Assembly (NCBI RefSeq): GCF_017876315.1
Contig: NZ_JAGINU010000001.1
Location: 5,890,001 to 5,954,000 of the forward strand
DNA from: Pseudonocardia parietis
Lineage (GTDB): Bacteria > Actinomycetota > Actinomycetes > Mycobacteriales > Pseudonocardiaceae
Reading direction: 5' to 3'
DNA: 64,000 nt
A program made the translations under genes and the position numbers. Below, one piece after another: positions 25,264-32,963 of this stretch. The notes below the pieces were generated by a model. It was given only the letters and a program-made list of their open reading frames with translations, did not search any database and had not been told where the DNA came from. The stretch's first letter is position 1, and each line of letters begins with the position of its first letter.

Positions 25264-26644
25264 TACTCCAGCCGCACTTCGTTATGAATTGCCTGCACGT
25301 TGTCGGTAGTGGCTGTCGCGGGCTCGGTGTTGATGGCGTCGTCGCCAGCGTGACCAGGCCCAGACGCGGGCGTGGTTGGTGGCGGTGTGGGTCAGGTGTG
25401 CCAGGAGACGTCGGATCTCGCCGAGGGTGAGCGCGATGAGCCCGTGACCAGGTCTTTTGGGGCGATCGCCGCGGTGACCGACAGATAGGCGTGGGCGAGC
25501 ATCGCCAGGGTGATGTGGCGGTACCAGGCGTCGTAGCGACGAACCTGATACTGGTCGAGGCCGACCTCGTTCTTCGCGGTCTGGAAGCATTCCTCGATCG
25601 CCCAGCGGGCGCCGGCAACCCGGATCAGATCATCGTCACTGGTGCCCGGCGGCCCGGCGCACAGGTAGTAGGCCAGCTCCGGGTCCTTCCCGGCCTCGAG
25701 CTGGGCGGCGGTGAGGATCTGGCGGCGGACCAGCAGCCACCTACCCCAGCCGGGCGGGGTGTGCTCACCAGCCGACACCGAGGCCACGGCCCAGTCGAAC
25801 AGGCGTGGGCCCTTCGCGCCGTCCGCGCAGCTACGACGTTTCCATGCCTGCTCCGGTGCGCCGGCGACGGCATGATCGGCCCGGCTCGAACCGGCACCGG
25901 CGGGGATGGTCTGGCTCCGTGGGACCGCGACGACGTAGCCGATGCGGCGGCGTTCGCACCAGGTGCGGAACTTGTGGTCCTGCCCGTAGGCCTCGTCCGC
26001 GGCCACCCACGAGGCCGGGACACCCGCGTCCAGGGCTCGTCCGAGCATCCCCTGCGCCAGTACGGCCTTGGTGGCGAACTCGACCTCGTCGCCGATCGCC
26101 GCATCCCGGCAGCGATCCCGGTCCGAGGTCCACGACTTGGGCAGGTAAAGCTCCCGGTCGATCAACGTTCGGCCCTTGCTGGTGGCGTAGGCCAGAAACA
26201 CGCCGAGCTGGCAGTTCTCGACCCGCCCGGCCGTACCGGAGTACTGGCGCTGCACCCCGGCCGACTTGCTGCCCTTCTTCAGAAACCCGGTCTCGTCGAC
26301 GATGAGCACCCCGCCGGTATCGCCGAGGTGCTCGACCACGTATCCACGCAGGTCATCACGCACTCCGTCGGCGTCCCAGTGCGCAGAGTTCAGCAGCCGC
26401 TGCATCCCATCCGGCGTCGCGTCCCCGGCAACCTCAGCCAGCGTCCACCCGTTCTTGCCCGCCAGCGGCGCCAGCAACCCCCGTACATAGGCCCGCGCCC
26501 GACGCCGCGGCTCGGTCCGAAAGAACCGGCCCGCGACCCGCGCGAACAAGCCGTCCAGCCCACCAGCCCAGGCCGCAAGATCTACGTCATCCTCCACAAG
26601 ATCGGAAGACTAGACCATCAACATCACGAAGTGCGGCTGGAGTA
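25264..26644 (-). mobile_element. IS701-family element, copy 2 (1381 bp, inverted)
   Basis: Same length and same inverted repeats as copy 1, in opposite orientation, with CTAG at 26645-26648 on the right. The encoded transposases are identical, indicating recent duplication. Its left edge abuts the IS630-family element. Confidence 0.92.
25392..26597 (-). CDS. IS701-family transposase (copy 2)
   Basis: The 401-residue protein is identical residue for residue to the plus-strand copy at 21233-22438, with the same DETGF, DEAYGQ and EECFQTAKNE motifs. It also has the same C-CCA-AAA slippery heptamer near its 3' end (25461-25455) and the same downstream -1 frame, so the shift is not a random error in one copy. 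Confidence 0.9.
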   Translation of the reverse strand: MEDDVDLAAWAGGLDGLFARVAGRFFRTEPRRRARAYVRGLLAPLAGKNGWTLAEVAGDATPDGMQRLLNSAHWDADGVRDDLRGYVVEHLGDTGGVLIVDETGFLKKGSKSAGVQRQYSGTAGRVENCQLGVFLAYATSKGRTLIDRELYLPKSWTSDRDRCRDAAIGDEVEFATKAVLAQGMLGRALDAGVPASWVAADEAYGQDHKFRTWCERRRIGYVVAVPRSQTIPAGAGSSRADHAVAGAPEQAWKRRSCADGAKGPRLFDWAVASVSAGEHTPPGWGRWLLVRRQILTAAQLEAGKDPELAYYLCAGPPGTSDDDLIRVAGARWAIEECFQTAKNEVGLDQYQVRRYDAWYRHITLAMLAHAYLSVTAAIAPKDLVTGSSRSPSARSDVSWHT

Positions 26645-26711
26645 CTAGGAGGCGACTTAGAGGCCTTTGAGGTAGTCCCCCGTGGCAGACCCGACTGTCC
26701 CTGCGGTTTCC

Positions 26712-27168
26712 TCACCGGGAGTCGGCCGCGGGCGCGCTCTTGAGGGTCGCCAGGCGAGGGTCGGGCCGGGGCGTAGCTCCGACCTCCGTCCAGCGTCGAC
26801 CTGCCTCTTGTGAGCGCACGGCTGCCTCGACAACGTCGAGGGTGTGTTGGCCGTCTTCGATGCCGGGCATCTGTGACAAGAACGGATGAGGTCGTCGCCA
26901 TTGGCATCGGCGAGCAGCACATTGGCGAAATCCCGGTACAGGTTGGCGAACGCAAGGCCGTAGCCGTCGGGGTGTCCGGCGGCGAAGCGGCTGGCGTCAA
27001 GTGCGCCGTCGGTGGCCATCGGGCCGGTCTTAGTTAGGAGGGCCTCCGGCCCGTCGACGGGCCGCCACCGCATGACCTCCGCCCGCTCGTGGTCCCACGA
27101 CAATGACCCGCGGTCTCCGTACACGGCGATCCGCAGCCCGTGCAGCGCGCCCGCAGCCTGGTAGGTGC
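26712..27168 (-). pseudogene. C-terminal remnant of a Gfo/Idh/MocA oxidoreductase
   Basis: Minus-strand fragment without a start. One frame reads YQAAGALHGLRIAVYGDRGS and LSWDHERAEVMRWRPVDG, then GYGLAFANLYRDFANVLLAD. After a frameshift near 26875 the next frame reads MPGIEDGQHTLDVVEAAVRS and QEAGRRWTEV, ending at 26712. This is the dimerisation half and tail of sugar- or inositol-type dehydrogenases. The NAD-binding half is absent and the reading frame is broken, so it is dead. The right flank of the IS stack may have removed or displaced the rest. Confidence 0.7.
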
Positions 27169-27189
27169 TCCTGCACCGCCCAATCGCGC

Positions 27190-27350
27190 CGCTCCCGCAT
27201 GCTGGCCGCCCCGATCTCCCTCGACCGCCTCGAGGAGCACTTCCGCGCCGGCCGCGTGCTGCTTGACGGCGAACCCGTGGAGAGCCTCGACGTGCGGGCG
27301 CCGCCCGGGATCCGGATTCACTTCGGCCCGCCTGACCTACGGCGGCCAGG
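27190..27350 (+). pseudogene. Fragment of an unidentified small protein
   Basis: A plus-strand stretch translating to RMLAAPISLDRLEEHFRAGR then VLLDGEPVESLDVRAPPGIR and IHFGPPD reads like the C-terminal part of a small conserved protein, but has no matching start and passes into low-complexity sequence before the IS5 element. Family not recognised. The rest of 26645-27457 shows nothing else. Confidence 0.3.
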
Positions 27351-27457
27351 GGGCCGTGTTCGGTCACCGTCGCCTCGGTCCGCGAGCCGAGCCACCGCGG
27401 GCACGGCCGGCCCTGCACCTGCTGATCCACCGCGGCCCCGGCGGGGTGTCGCCACTA

Positions 27458-28486
27458 GGCCGTGTTTAAGAAGTCGGAGGTGCGGGCGCTCGCGTGTCGG
27501 TCCGTGGAGATGAGTGAGGTCTCCGGTAGGTGATCAACGACCAAGAAGATCATCTGTCCGGAGACCTCGTTGACCAGGGTATCGAGCGGTGCACGTAAGG
27601 ATATGACCGGCAAGCAGTGGCGGGTGCTGGAGCCACTGCTGCCTACGTCGTCGGGCCGGGGACGACCTCGCAAGTGGAGTCGCCGGCAGCTGATCGACGG
27701 GATCCGGTGGCGCACCCGAGTCGGAGCGCCCTGGCGTGACGTGCCCGAACGCTACGGACCCTGGCAGTCGATCTACGGGTTGTTCCGCCGCTGGCAGCGC
27801 GAGAAAGTGTGGGCGCTGGTCTGGTCGACGCTGCTGGCCTGGGCCGACGCGGCTGGGTTGATCCGCTGGGACGTCTCGGTCGACTCCACGATCAACCGCG
27901 CCCACCAACACGCCGCCGGGGCCCGCCGCAAGCCCGCCGAGCAGGTCGAACCACCCGGAGATGAACCCGCCGATCACGCCCTGGGCCGTTCCCGTGGTGG
28001 CTGGACCACGAAGATTCATCTGGCCTGTGAACAGGGCCGCGGCCCGGTGGCCGCGCTGATCACCGCAGGTCAACGGGGTGACTCGCCGCAGTTCATTCCG
28101 GTTCTCGACACGCTGCGCGTGCCCCGACTGGGGGCGGGGCGTCCGCGGACGCGCCCGGACCGGGTCCTGGCCGACAAGGCGTACTCGTCGAAGGCGAATC
28201 GTGACTACCTACGCCGCCGCAAGATCGCCGCGACGATCCCGATCAAGGTTGATCAGCAGGCCCACCGACAGGCCCGAGGGTCCGCCGGTGGCCGCCCACC
28301 AGTGTTCGACGAGCAGCTCTACCGGCAGCGTCACGCCGTGGAATGTGGCATCAACCTGCTCAAACAGCACCGTGCGCTCGCTACCCGGTACGACAAGTTG
28401 GCCGTGCGCTACGAGGCCACCTTCCAAGTCGCCACCATCAGCATCTGGCTACGCACCCTCGCCGCTGCGACTTCTTAAACACGGCC
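27458..28486 (+). mobile_element. IS5-family element (1029 bp)
   Basis: Complete element with near-perfect inverted repeats of about 20 bp (GGCCGTGTTTAAGAAGTCG) and TA on both sides (27456-27457 and 28487-28488). The transposase stop codon lies within the right inverted repeat. It separates the oxidoreductase remnant from the ligase remnant. Confidence 0.9.
27570..28478 (+). CDS. IS5-family transposase
   Basis: A 302-residue IS5-type DDE transposase in a single frame. The N-terminal domain reads TGKQWRVLEPLLPTSSGRGRPRKWS and GIRWRTRVGAPWRDVPERYGPW; the catalytic domain has DVSVDSTINRAHQHAAG, GGWTTKIHLACE, VLADKAYSSKANRDYLRRR and the final RHAVECGINLLKQHR with the catalytic Glu. The TTG start at 27570 is uncertain; an ATG at 27603 would begin MTGKQWRVLEP. 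It looks intact, so the element may be active. Confidence 0.9.
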   Translation: MTRVSSGARKDMTGKQWRVLEPLLPTSSGRGRPRKWSRRQLIDGIRWRTRVGAPWRDVPERYGPWQSIYGLFRRWQREKVWALVWSTLLAWADAAGLIRWDVSVDSTINRAHQHAAGARRKPAEQVEPPGDEPADHALGRSRGGWTTKIHLACEQGRGPVAALITAGQRGDSPQFIPVLDTLRVPRLGAGRPRTRPDRVLADKAYSSKANRDYLRRRKIAATIPIKVDQQAHRQARGSAGGRPPVFDEQLYRQRHAVECGINLLKQHRALATRYDKLAVRYEATFQVATISIWLRTLAAATS

Positions 28487-28513
28487 TAGGTCCATTGCCG
28501 ACTACGGGCGAGG

Positions 28514-28557
28514 CCACTGTCTCCCACCCGTGGTGATCTGCCTATCGTCGCCGGATG
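28514..28557 (+). repeat. Direct repeat, first copy
   Basis: About 44 bp including ACCCGTGGTGATCTGCCTAT, matched at 29036-29080 with three substitutions and one single-base indel. The copies are 522 bp apart and bracket the DNA ligase remnant. Each ends just before an ATGG. Confidence 0.6.
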
Positions 28558-28574
28558 GCAGCTCAACCGGCCGG

Positions 28575-28915
28575 GGATCGCGGGGGTGGAGTTCCCGCTG
28601 CGCCCGATGATCGCGGTCAACACCGACCACCTCCCCCAAAACCCCGCATGGGGACTGGTCCTATGAGGCCGAGTTCGACGGCTTCCGCTGCATTGCCCAC
28701 CGCCGCGCCGATCGGATCGCCCTGCAATCCCGCCAGCAACGCCCACTCACCCGCTACTTCCCCGAGATCATCACCGCCCTCGAACAGCTCGACACCGCCG
28801 TCGTGCTCGACGGAGAGCTGGTGCTGTGGCGGGAGGGCCGGCTGGACTTCCCCGCCCTGCAGCAGCGCGTCCACCCCGCCGATGCGCGAGCCCGGCAGCT
28901 CTCCCTGGCCAGCGC
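28575..28915 (+). pseudogene. Remnant of an ATP-dependent DNA ligase
   Basis: Frame one reads GVEFPLRPMIAVNTDHLP and ends; after a shift near 28650 the next frame reads DWSYEAEFDGFRCIAHRRAD, then YFPEIITALEQLDTAVVLDG and ELVLWREGRLDFPALQQR. This is the nucleotidyltransferase core of an LigD/LigC-type ligase. The catalytic lysine of the (Y)EPKxDGxR motif is Glu (EAEFDGFR), and the sequence decays after about residue 90, so it is not functional. Confidence 0.65.
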
Positions 28916-29035
28916 GGCAGCCCAGCCGTCGGCGCGCAGCTACTCGCGGGTGGCGGCCGCGGCGTCCTGTTCGGCCCGGTCGCGGGCGCGTTCGGCGGCC
29001 CGCGGCCCGCTCCACCGCCTCCATCGCACGGTCGG

Positions 29036-29080
29036 TCCACTGTCTCCACCCGTGGTGATCTGCCTATCGTCTACGGATGG
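29036..29080 (+). repeat. Direct repeat, second copy
   Basis: Second copy of the repeat at 28514-28557. It precedes a 31-codon frame (from 29078) with no recognisable content. The repeat may be a duplicated upstream region left by recombination or replication slippage. Confidence 0.6.
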
Positions 29081-29300
29081 GTCGCCCGACGAGTACGAAG
29101 AGACCTACCATCGCGCCCGCGCCGGCAGCCACGTTACGAGCAGACCACGCACGCGGGTCAGGTCTCTATTAGCGGTCGTTGCCGTCCGCCGACCACAATG
29201 ACAACACGCCCAGATCATCATCGACAGGGCGACAAGTCATGCCGCGGCCAGCGGCCTGCAAGCCCTCATCGGGCTTGATCAAGAAGGTAGCGGGGTTGGA

Positions 29301-29540
29301 CTACCCGTTCGCCAGGATGTTCAGCTTGTACGTGGCCACGGAGACCCCGCTCAACTGCGCCGGCGTAGCCAGGGTGGCCAGGTCGGCCCCCACCGTGAAG
29401 TCCGCCCAGTAGGGCGTCGTCACGCCGAGCTTGGCTCGACCGTTTAACAACACCGGGACCGCCGCCGGGTTGCCCGCCGAGAGGCCGCCAGCGCCGCGTG
29501 GCAGCGCTCCTCGATGTCGGCCAGGTCTCCGGGCCGTTCG
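29301..29540 (-). pseudogene. Frameshifted remnant of unknown gene
   Basis: Minus-strand sequence reading DTERPGDLADIEERCHAALA in one frame and, after a shift near 29480, PAAVPVLLNGRAKLGVTTPY and WADFTVGADLATLATPAQLS and GVSVATYKLNILANG to a stop at 29301. It has the character of the C-terminal part of a real protein, but I do not recognise it. Between 29081 and 29300 nothing else is supported. Confidence 0.35.
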
Positions 29541-29693
29541 GTGTCAGGTCTTCAGCGGCCCACGCCCTCCTTACCGGCGGTCCGGCAGCGGAGCTGCGCC
29601 GCTCGGCGAGATTCCCCCGCCGCGTCGCCCTGCCGGTCCCGCAGACCGCCGCCGTCCCGATGGCGATGGACACTTGGCGGTCTGCCGCCGCGA

Positions 29694-29750
29694 AAGCCGC
29701 AGAAGCCGCACAAGTACCTCAGCGTCGACCTTCTGCGGCTTCTGCGGCTT
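29694..29750 (-). terminator. Long hairpin spanning the DUF3987 stop codon
   Basis: A perfect 17-bp inverted repeat (29694-29710 and 29734-29750) with a 23-base loop that contains the stop codon of the DUF3987 gene. It could terminate the replication operon or affect its mRNA 3' end. The repeat is built from GCGGCTTCT units. Confidence 0.5.
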
Positions 29751-31308
29751 GTGCGGCACGGGGATGGACCTCCCACACAGGCGAGGCCGGGCGCCCGCCG
29801 GTCGGCACCGATGAAGCGCCAAGGCGGAGGAAGCCGTGGTCGTGCAGGAGCTGAAGGGCAGGATCGAGATCAGCAACCTTGCGGAACCGGGCCCGCGACA
29901 ACCCGGTGAACGCGTCTCGACGGGTGAAAGCCCTGCGGCCGGTGCGAGCGACCCAGCTCAGCACGACGCGGGCGTCATCGAGGGTCGGGTCAGCGCCCAT
30001 CTGGTCAAAAACGGCCAGGGCGTGGCCGAGAAAGTAGTGACCCAACCGGGTCGCCGCCTCGACGTGCCGGACAGGAACGGGCGCGCCCCATCCGGTCGGC
30101 AGGACCTCGGCGAGGAACAGCAGCCCGGCGAGGCGCGCGATGGCTCCGTTGAGTTTCGACGCCCAGTCCGTGATGTGCGCCAGCTCCGCGTGCGGAGCAA
30201 GCCGAGGTTCGAGGTGGCGCTCCAGATCCAGGATGTGGCGGTCGGCGTCGCGGTGCAGCCGTAGCCGCAGCGGTTCTTGTTGTTCGGCGAGCAGGAGTAC
30301 GAGGCGCGAGAGTCTGCTCGAATACGTCCGGTCCACCGGCGCCGGGACTGCCGGGGCCCCGATCTGACGGCGCCCGACCGTGTTCTCCGGGACCGAGTAC
30401 AGGATCCGGGCCAACAGGCCGCGACCGCGGAAGCCGGGCATGCGGGCGATGTCGGTCAGCACCTCTGGTTGCAGGGCGAGCCCGAGCGTCAACGCAGGTG
30501 AGGCGACGTGCTCGGCCGGGCGGCCCTTGCGATCCACCCGCAGCAGGTCACCCGCGTGGCCCTTGAGGAACACCTCCAGCGACGGGACGCCACCGGAGTA
30601 GCGGCCGGCCAGGGTGGAGAAAATGCCGCCCTCCGCCGACAACACCGCCAACCGGCCGCCCTGCTCGGCAAGCAGCGAGGCAGCGGCTTCGGTGGTGACG
30701 TCGTCGGCGATCAATCTAGGTAGCGCCAGAACCGGCTTCTCCGCGTCCAGCGCCGCATCCGCAGCAGCGGCGAGGGCCTCGGCGCGAGCCGCAGAATCGC
30801 GCATGTTCACGGCATCGATCGTGCGGCGCTCGGCCTCCTTGACCGCGACCTTTCGCGCCAACTCGGCCTCAACGATCCGCGGGCGGGCCTGATCCACCAG
30901 CTGCTGCTCCGCCTCGAGAAGCGGTGCCGTCATAGCGGCAAAGACCGCGCTCTTGCGCGAGCCGGGTGGCATCGCGACAACCGTGTAGAGATTGCACGGC
31001 TCGCGCCAACCCGGCCGAACCTCGACCTCCGCCCGCCCACCCGCAGCGGTGGACAGCGCCGCGAGAGCGAGGCAGCCGGGCAGGTCGAGCGGAGTCTGGG
31101 TGAACTCCGCGACCGCCAGCACCATGTCCGCCACCCACGGCGGCAACGCATCCACTGGGAAAGGCGGCACCAACCGCCGCGGGGTCAGCGGCGTCGGGTC
31201 GGCTTCCCAGCGCTCGTTGACAGGTTCGTCGTCGCCGTGCAGAAGCGCCAGGCGTCGTTCGGCGTCGAGGCCAGTCAGGATGTCGTTCGCGGTGCGGCGC
31301 CTGCTCAC
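29719..31308 (-). CDS. DUF3987 replication-type ATPase
   Basis: A 529-residue DUF3987 protein, a P-loop-type family found beside PrimPol genes in integrative and phage-like elements, probably a helicase-like replication factor. It shows FPVDALPPWVADMVLAVAEF, NLYTVVAMPPGSRKSAVFAAM (a Walker A-like PPGSRKSA), GRLAVLSAEGGIFSTLAGRYSG (acidic motif) and a FRGRGLLARILYSVPE segment. A C-terminal domain has TRRDAFTGLSRARFRKVADL. The GTG start overlaps the PrimPol stop as GTGA. The first part of a replication module with PrimPol; it probably lets the excised element copy itself. Confidence 0.82.
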   Translation of the reverse strand: MSRRRTANDILTGLDAERRLALLHGDDEPVNERWEADPTPLTPRRLVPPFPVDALPPWVADMVLAVAEFTQTPLDLPGCLALAALSTAAGGRAEVEVRPGWREPCNLYTVVAMPPGSRKSAVFAAMTAPLLEAEQQLVDQARPRIVEAELARKVAVKEAERRTIDAVNMRDSAARAEALAAAADAALDAEKPVLALPRLIADDVTTEAAASLLAEQGGRLAVLSAEGGIFSTLAGRYSGGVPSLEVFLKGHAGDLLRVDRKGRPAEHVASPALTLGLALQPEVLTDIARMPGFRGRGLLARILYSVPENTVGRRQIGAPAVPAPVDRTYSSRLSRLVLLLAEQQEPLRLRLHRDADRHILDLERHLEPRLAPHAELAHITDWASKLNGAIARLAGLLFLAEVLPTGWGAPVPVRHVEAATRLGHYFLGHALAVFDQMGADPTLDDARVVLSWVARTGRRAFTRRDAFTGLSRARFRKVADLDPALQLLHDHGFLRLGASSVPTGGRPASPVWEVHPRAAQAAEAAEGRR

Positions 31309-32273
31309 GCCTTCTCCTCCAGTGCAGTGCGGCGCGGGGTTCGGGCTCCGGCAGTCAGGCCGGAGCGGATCGTCGCGTGCGCCTCCCCCGCCGGAAGCCC
31401 GATCGCCGCCGACGCCTCGGCCAACGCCGCGGTCGCCAAGCCATCCGGTAGCAGCCCGGCGCCGACGAGCTGACCGAGCGCGAACGCGGCCCGGTTGAGG
31501 GTGTCATTGCGCTGCCCACTCCCGGGACGTGCAGCCAAGACGTTGCCCAGCTCCGCACGCAGCGCCGCCGCGACATAGGCAGAACGGCGGCCGACGACCT
31601 CCAGAAGCGGAGCGAAGTCCGCCCGCCGGAGCCGCGGCTCCTCGAGCAGGCCCGCGATCCACCCCGGCAGAGCAGCGACCGGTGCCTCGGCGGCGCGGTA
31701 GCGGCGACCGCGAACGACTGACCCGGCCGCGACGACGTAACCGGCACGGCCTGCGGCACCGCGGGCCGTGGCCGTCGGCGAAGACGAACTCCCGGTCGCC
31801 GGCCCGGGTCGACCCCGTGCTGCAGCGCGCACGTCGATGAGCCAACCGAGCCGGCCCGCGGAGTTCCGGATCCGCGACCCGGCAGGAGCGGAGAAGTAGA
31901 GGTGCTCTCCCCCGCTCGCGGTCTGCACCGAATACGTCTCCACCGGCACCTCCGCGGTGTGCTGTTCGGCGAGCACAGCAAGGACATCAGCGCCATCGCG
32001 AATCCCCGGCCGGTCCCACTCCGGCGGGCGCACGGTGTCCGGCTTCGGCCCGTCCAGGTCCACAACGACCAACCCGGACGGGCCACACGCGATTCCGATC
32101 CCGAACGGCGCCCGCGCCCACGCCCGCCGGATCCGCGCCGGATCGGTGGTCGCGCGCGACTCCCAGTTCCGGATCGCGGGGCGCTTGTCCCCCACGCGCA
32201 GCGGGAACACTCTCCATCCGCGGGCTGCGTGAGAAAGCGCGGCTCGCAGGATTTCAACAGCCACGAGGCTCAC
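31305..32273 (-). CDS. Bifunctional DNA primase/polymerase (PrimPol)
   Basis: A PrimPol-family protein of about 322 residues, start GTG 32273. The N-terminal domain has LSHAARGWRVFPLRVGDKRPAI, FGIGIACGPSGLVVVDLDGP (catalytic acidic motif VDLD) and SGGEHLYFSAP, followed by GWLIDVRA and GYVVAAGSVV. Between the last two lies an Ala/Arg/Ser-rich insert of about 27 residues that normal homologues lack. The C-terminal helical domain ends RTALEEKA. GTG at 32273 is preferred over an upstream start at 32330, which would overlap the divergent gene at 32314. Acts in priming replication of the element. Confidence 0.8.
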   Translation of the reverse strand: MSLVAVEILRAALSHAARGWRVFPLRVGDKRPAIRNWESRATTDPARIRRAWARAPFGIGIACGPSGLVVVDLDGPKPDTVRPPEWDRPGIRDGADVLAVLAEQHTAEVPVETYSVQTASGGEHLYFSAPAGSRIRNSAGRLGWLIDVRAAARGRPGPATGSSSSPTATARGAAGRAGYVVAAGSVVRGRRYRAAEAPVAALPGWIAGLLEEPRLRRADFAPLLEVVGRRSAYVAAALRAELGNVLAARPGSGQRNDTLNRAAFALGQLVGAGLLPDGLATAALAEASAAIGLPAGEAHATIRSGLTAGARTPRRTALEEKA

Positions 32274-32313
32274 CCCGTGAAGCCGACGGCCCTGAACCCG
32301 CATACTCGGGCGC

Positions 32314-32898
32314 ATGACGTCGACGCCCACCCAGCCGCCCTGGGCGGTTCCGGGGCGCGCGGAGATCTCCGACCTGCACTGGCTGGCCTACGCCAACGTG
32401 CTCGAAGGGCGCGATCCGCTCCCGCGAGGGATCGTGGCGGCGTTGGAGTGGGTCCGTGGCGAGCGAGATGGGCCGCTGACCGGCCGATCCGAGCAACCGG
32501 TCACGGCGGCGCTGGCCCGGGCCGAGATGTGGGCTGCCGCCGAGATCGTCCATCCTGATGCGCCTGTACCGACTCGGACCCTCGTCGATGAGTTGGGCGT
32601 CGCCTATCGCCGTCCGCTTCCGATCGCACCTCACGCCGCAGAGGGAGTCCGACTCACCCTGCGCTGGCTTCTCGGCGACATCGATGCTTCGCCGCTCGAC
32701 CTTCCGGCCCGCTGCACAGACGGGAACCTCGCCGAGGTCCACGTCCTGGTGCAGGCAGCGATGACAGCTGCACCACATCGGTCCTGGGGCCCCGAGGAAC
32801 GTCACGCCGCTCGCGCGGAGGCGCAAGCTACCGTGGAGCGCTCTCGTCGTCTGCTCGATCGGATCGCGGAGATCCAGGCCCAGGTCACCTCGGCTTAG
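32314..32898 (+). CDS. Hypothetical protein of the integrated element
   Basis: A 194-residue mostly helical, acidic protein without a recognised domain. A Trp/Pro-rich start (TQPPWAVPGRAEISDLHWLA) is followed by helices such as RGIVAALEWVRGERDGPL and RWLLGDIDASPLDLPARC, and a C-terminal Arg/Ala/Glu helix (RAEAQATVERSRRLLDRIAE). No clear ribosome site precedes the ATG, so translation could be leaderless. It is the only plus-strand gene among the minus-strand replication and transfer genes, divergent from PrimPol and convergent with the relaxase; that position suggests a regulatory or accessory role, which is a guess. Confidence 0.55.
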   Translation: MTSTPTQPPWAVPGRAEISDLHWLAYANVLEGRDPLPRGIVAALEWVRGERDGPLTGRSEQPVTAALARAEMWAAAEIVHPDAPVPTRTLVDELGVAYRRPLPIAPHAAEGVRLTLRWLLGDIDASPLDLPARCTDGNLAEVHVLVQAAMTAAPHRSWGPEERHAARAEAQATVERSRRLLDRIAEIQAQVTSA

Positions 32899-32963
32899 CG
32901 CTCGACGACCGGCTCGGAGTCCCATTCGACTGCCTCCTCTCGGCTGGTCGATCTCCACGGGGT

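Noticed and set aside
21186..26644. Classical composite transposon bounded by two IS701 copies
   Set aside because: Nothing but other insertion sequences lies between the copies, and the CTAG joints fit serial insertion better than mobilised cargo.
29078..29170. 31-codon gene after the second direct repeat
   Set aside because: No ribosome site, no homology-like pattern, random composition.
31700..31860. Frameshift within PrimPol
   Set aside because: The extra 27 residues are unusual but the frame is open on both sides and rejoins the family sequence, so an in-frame insert is simpler.
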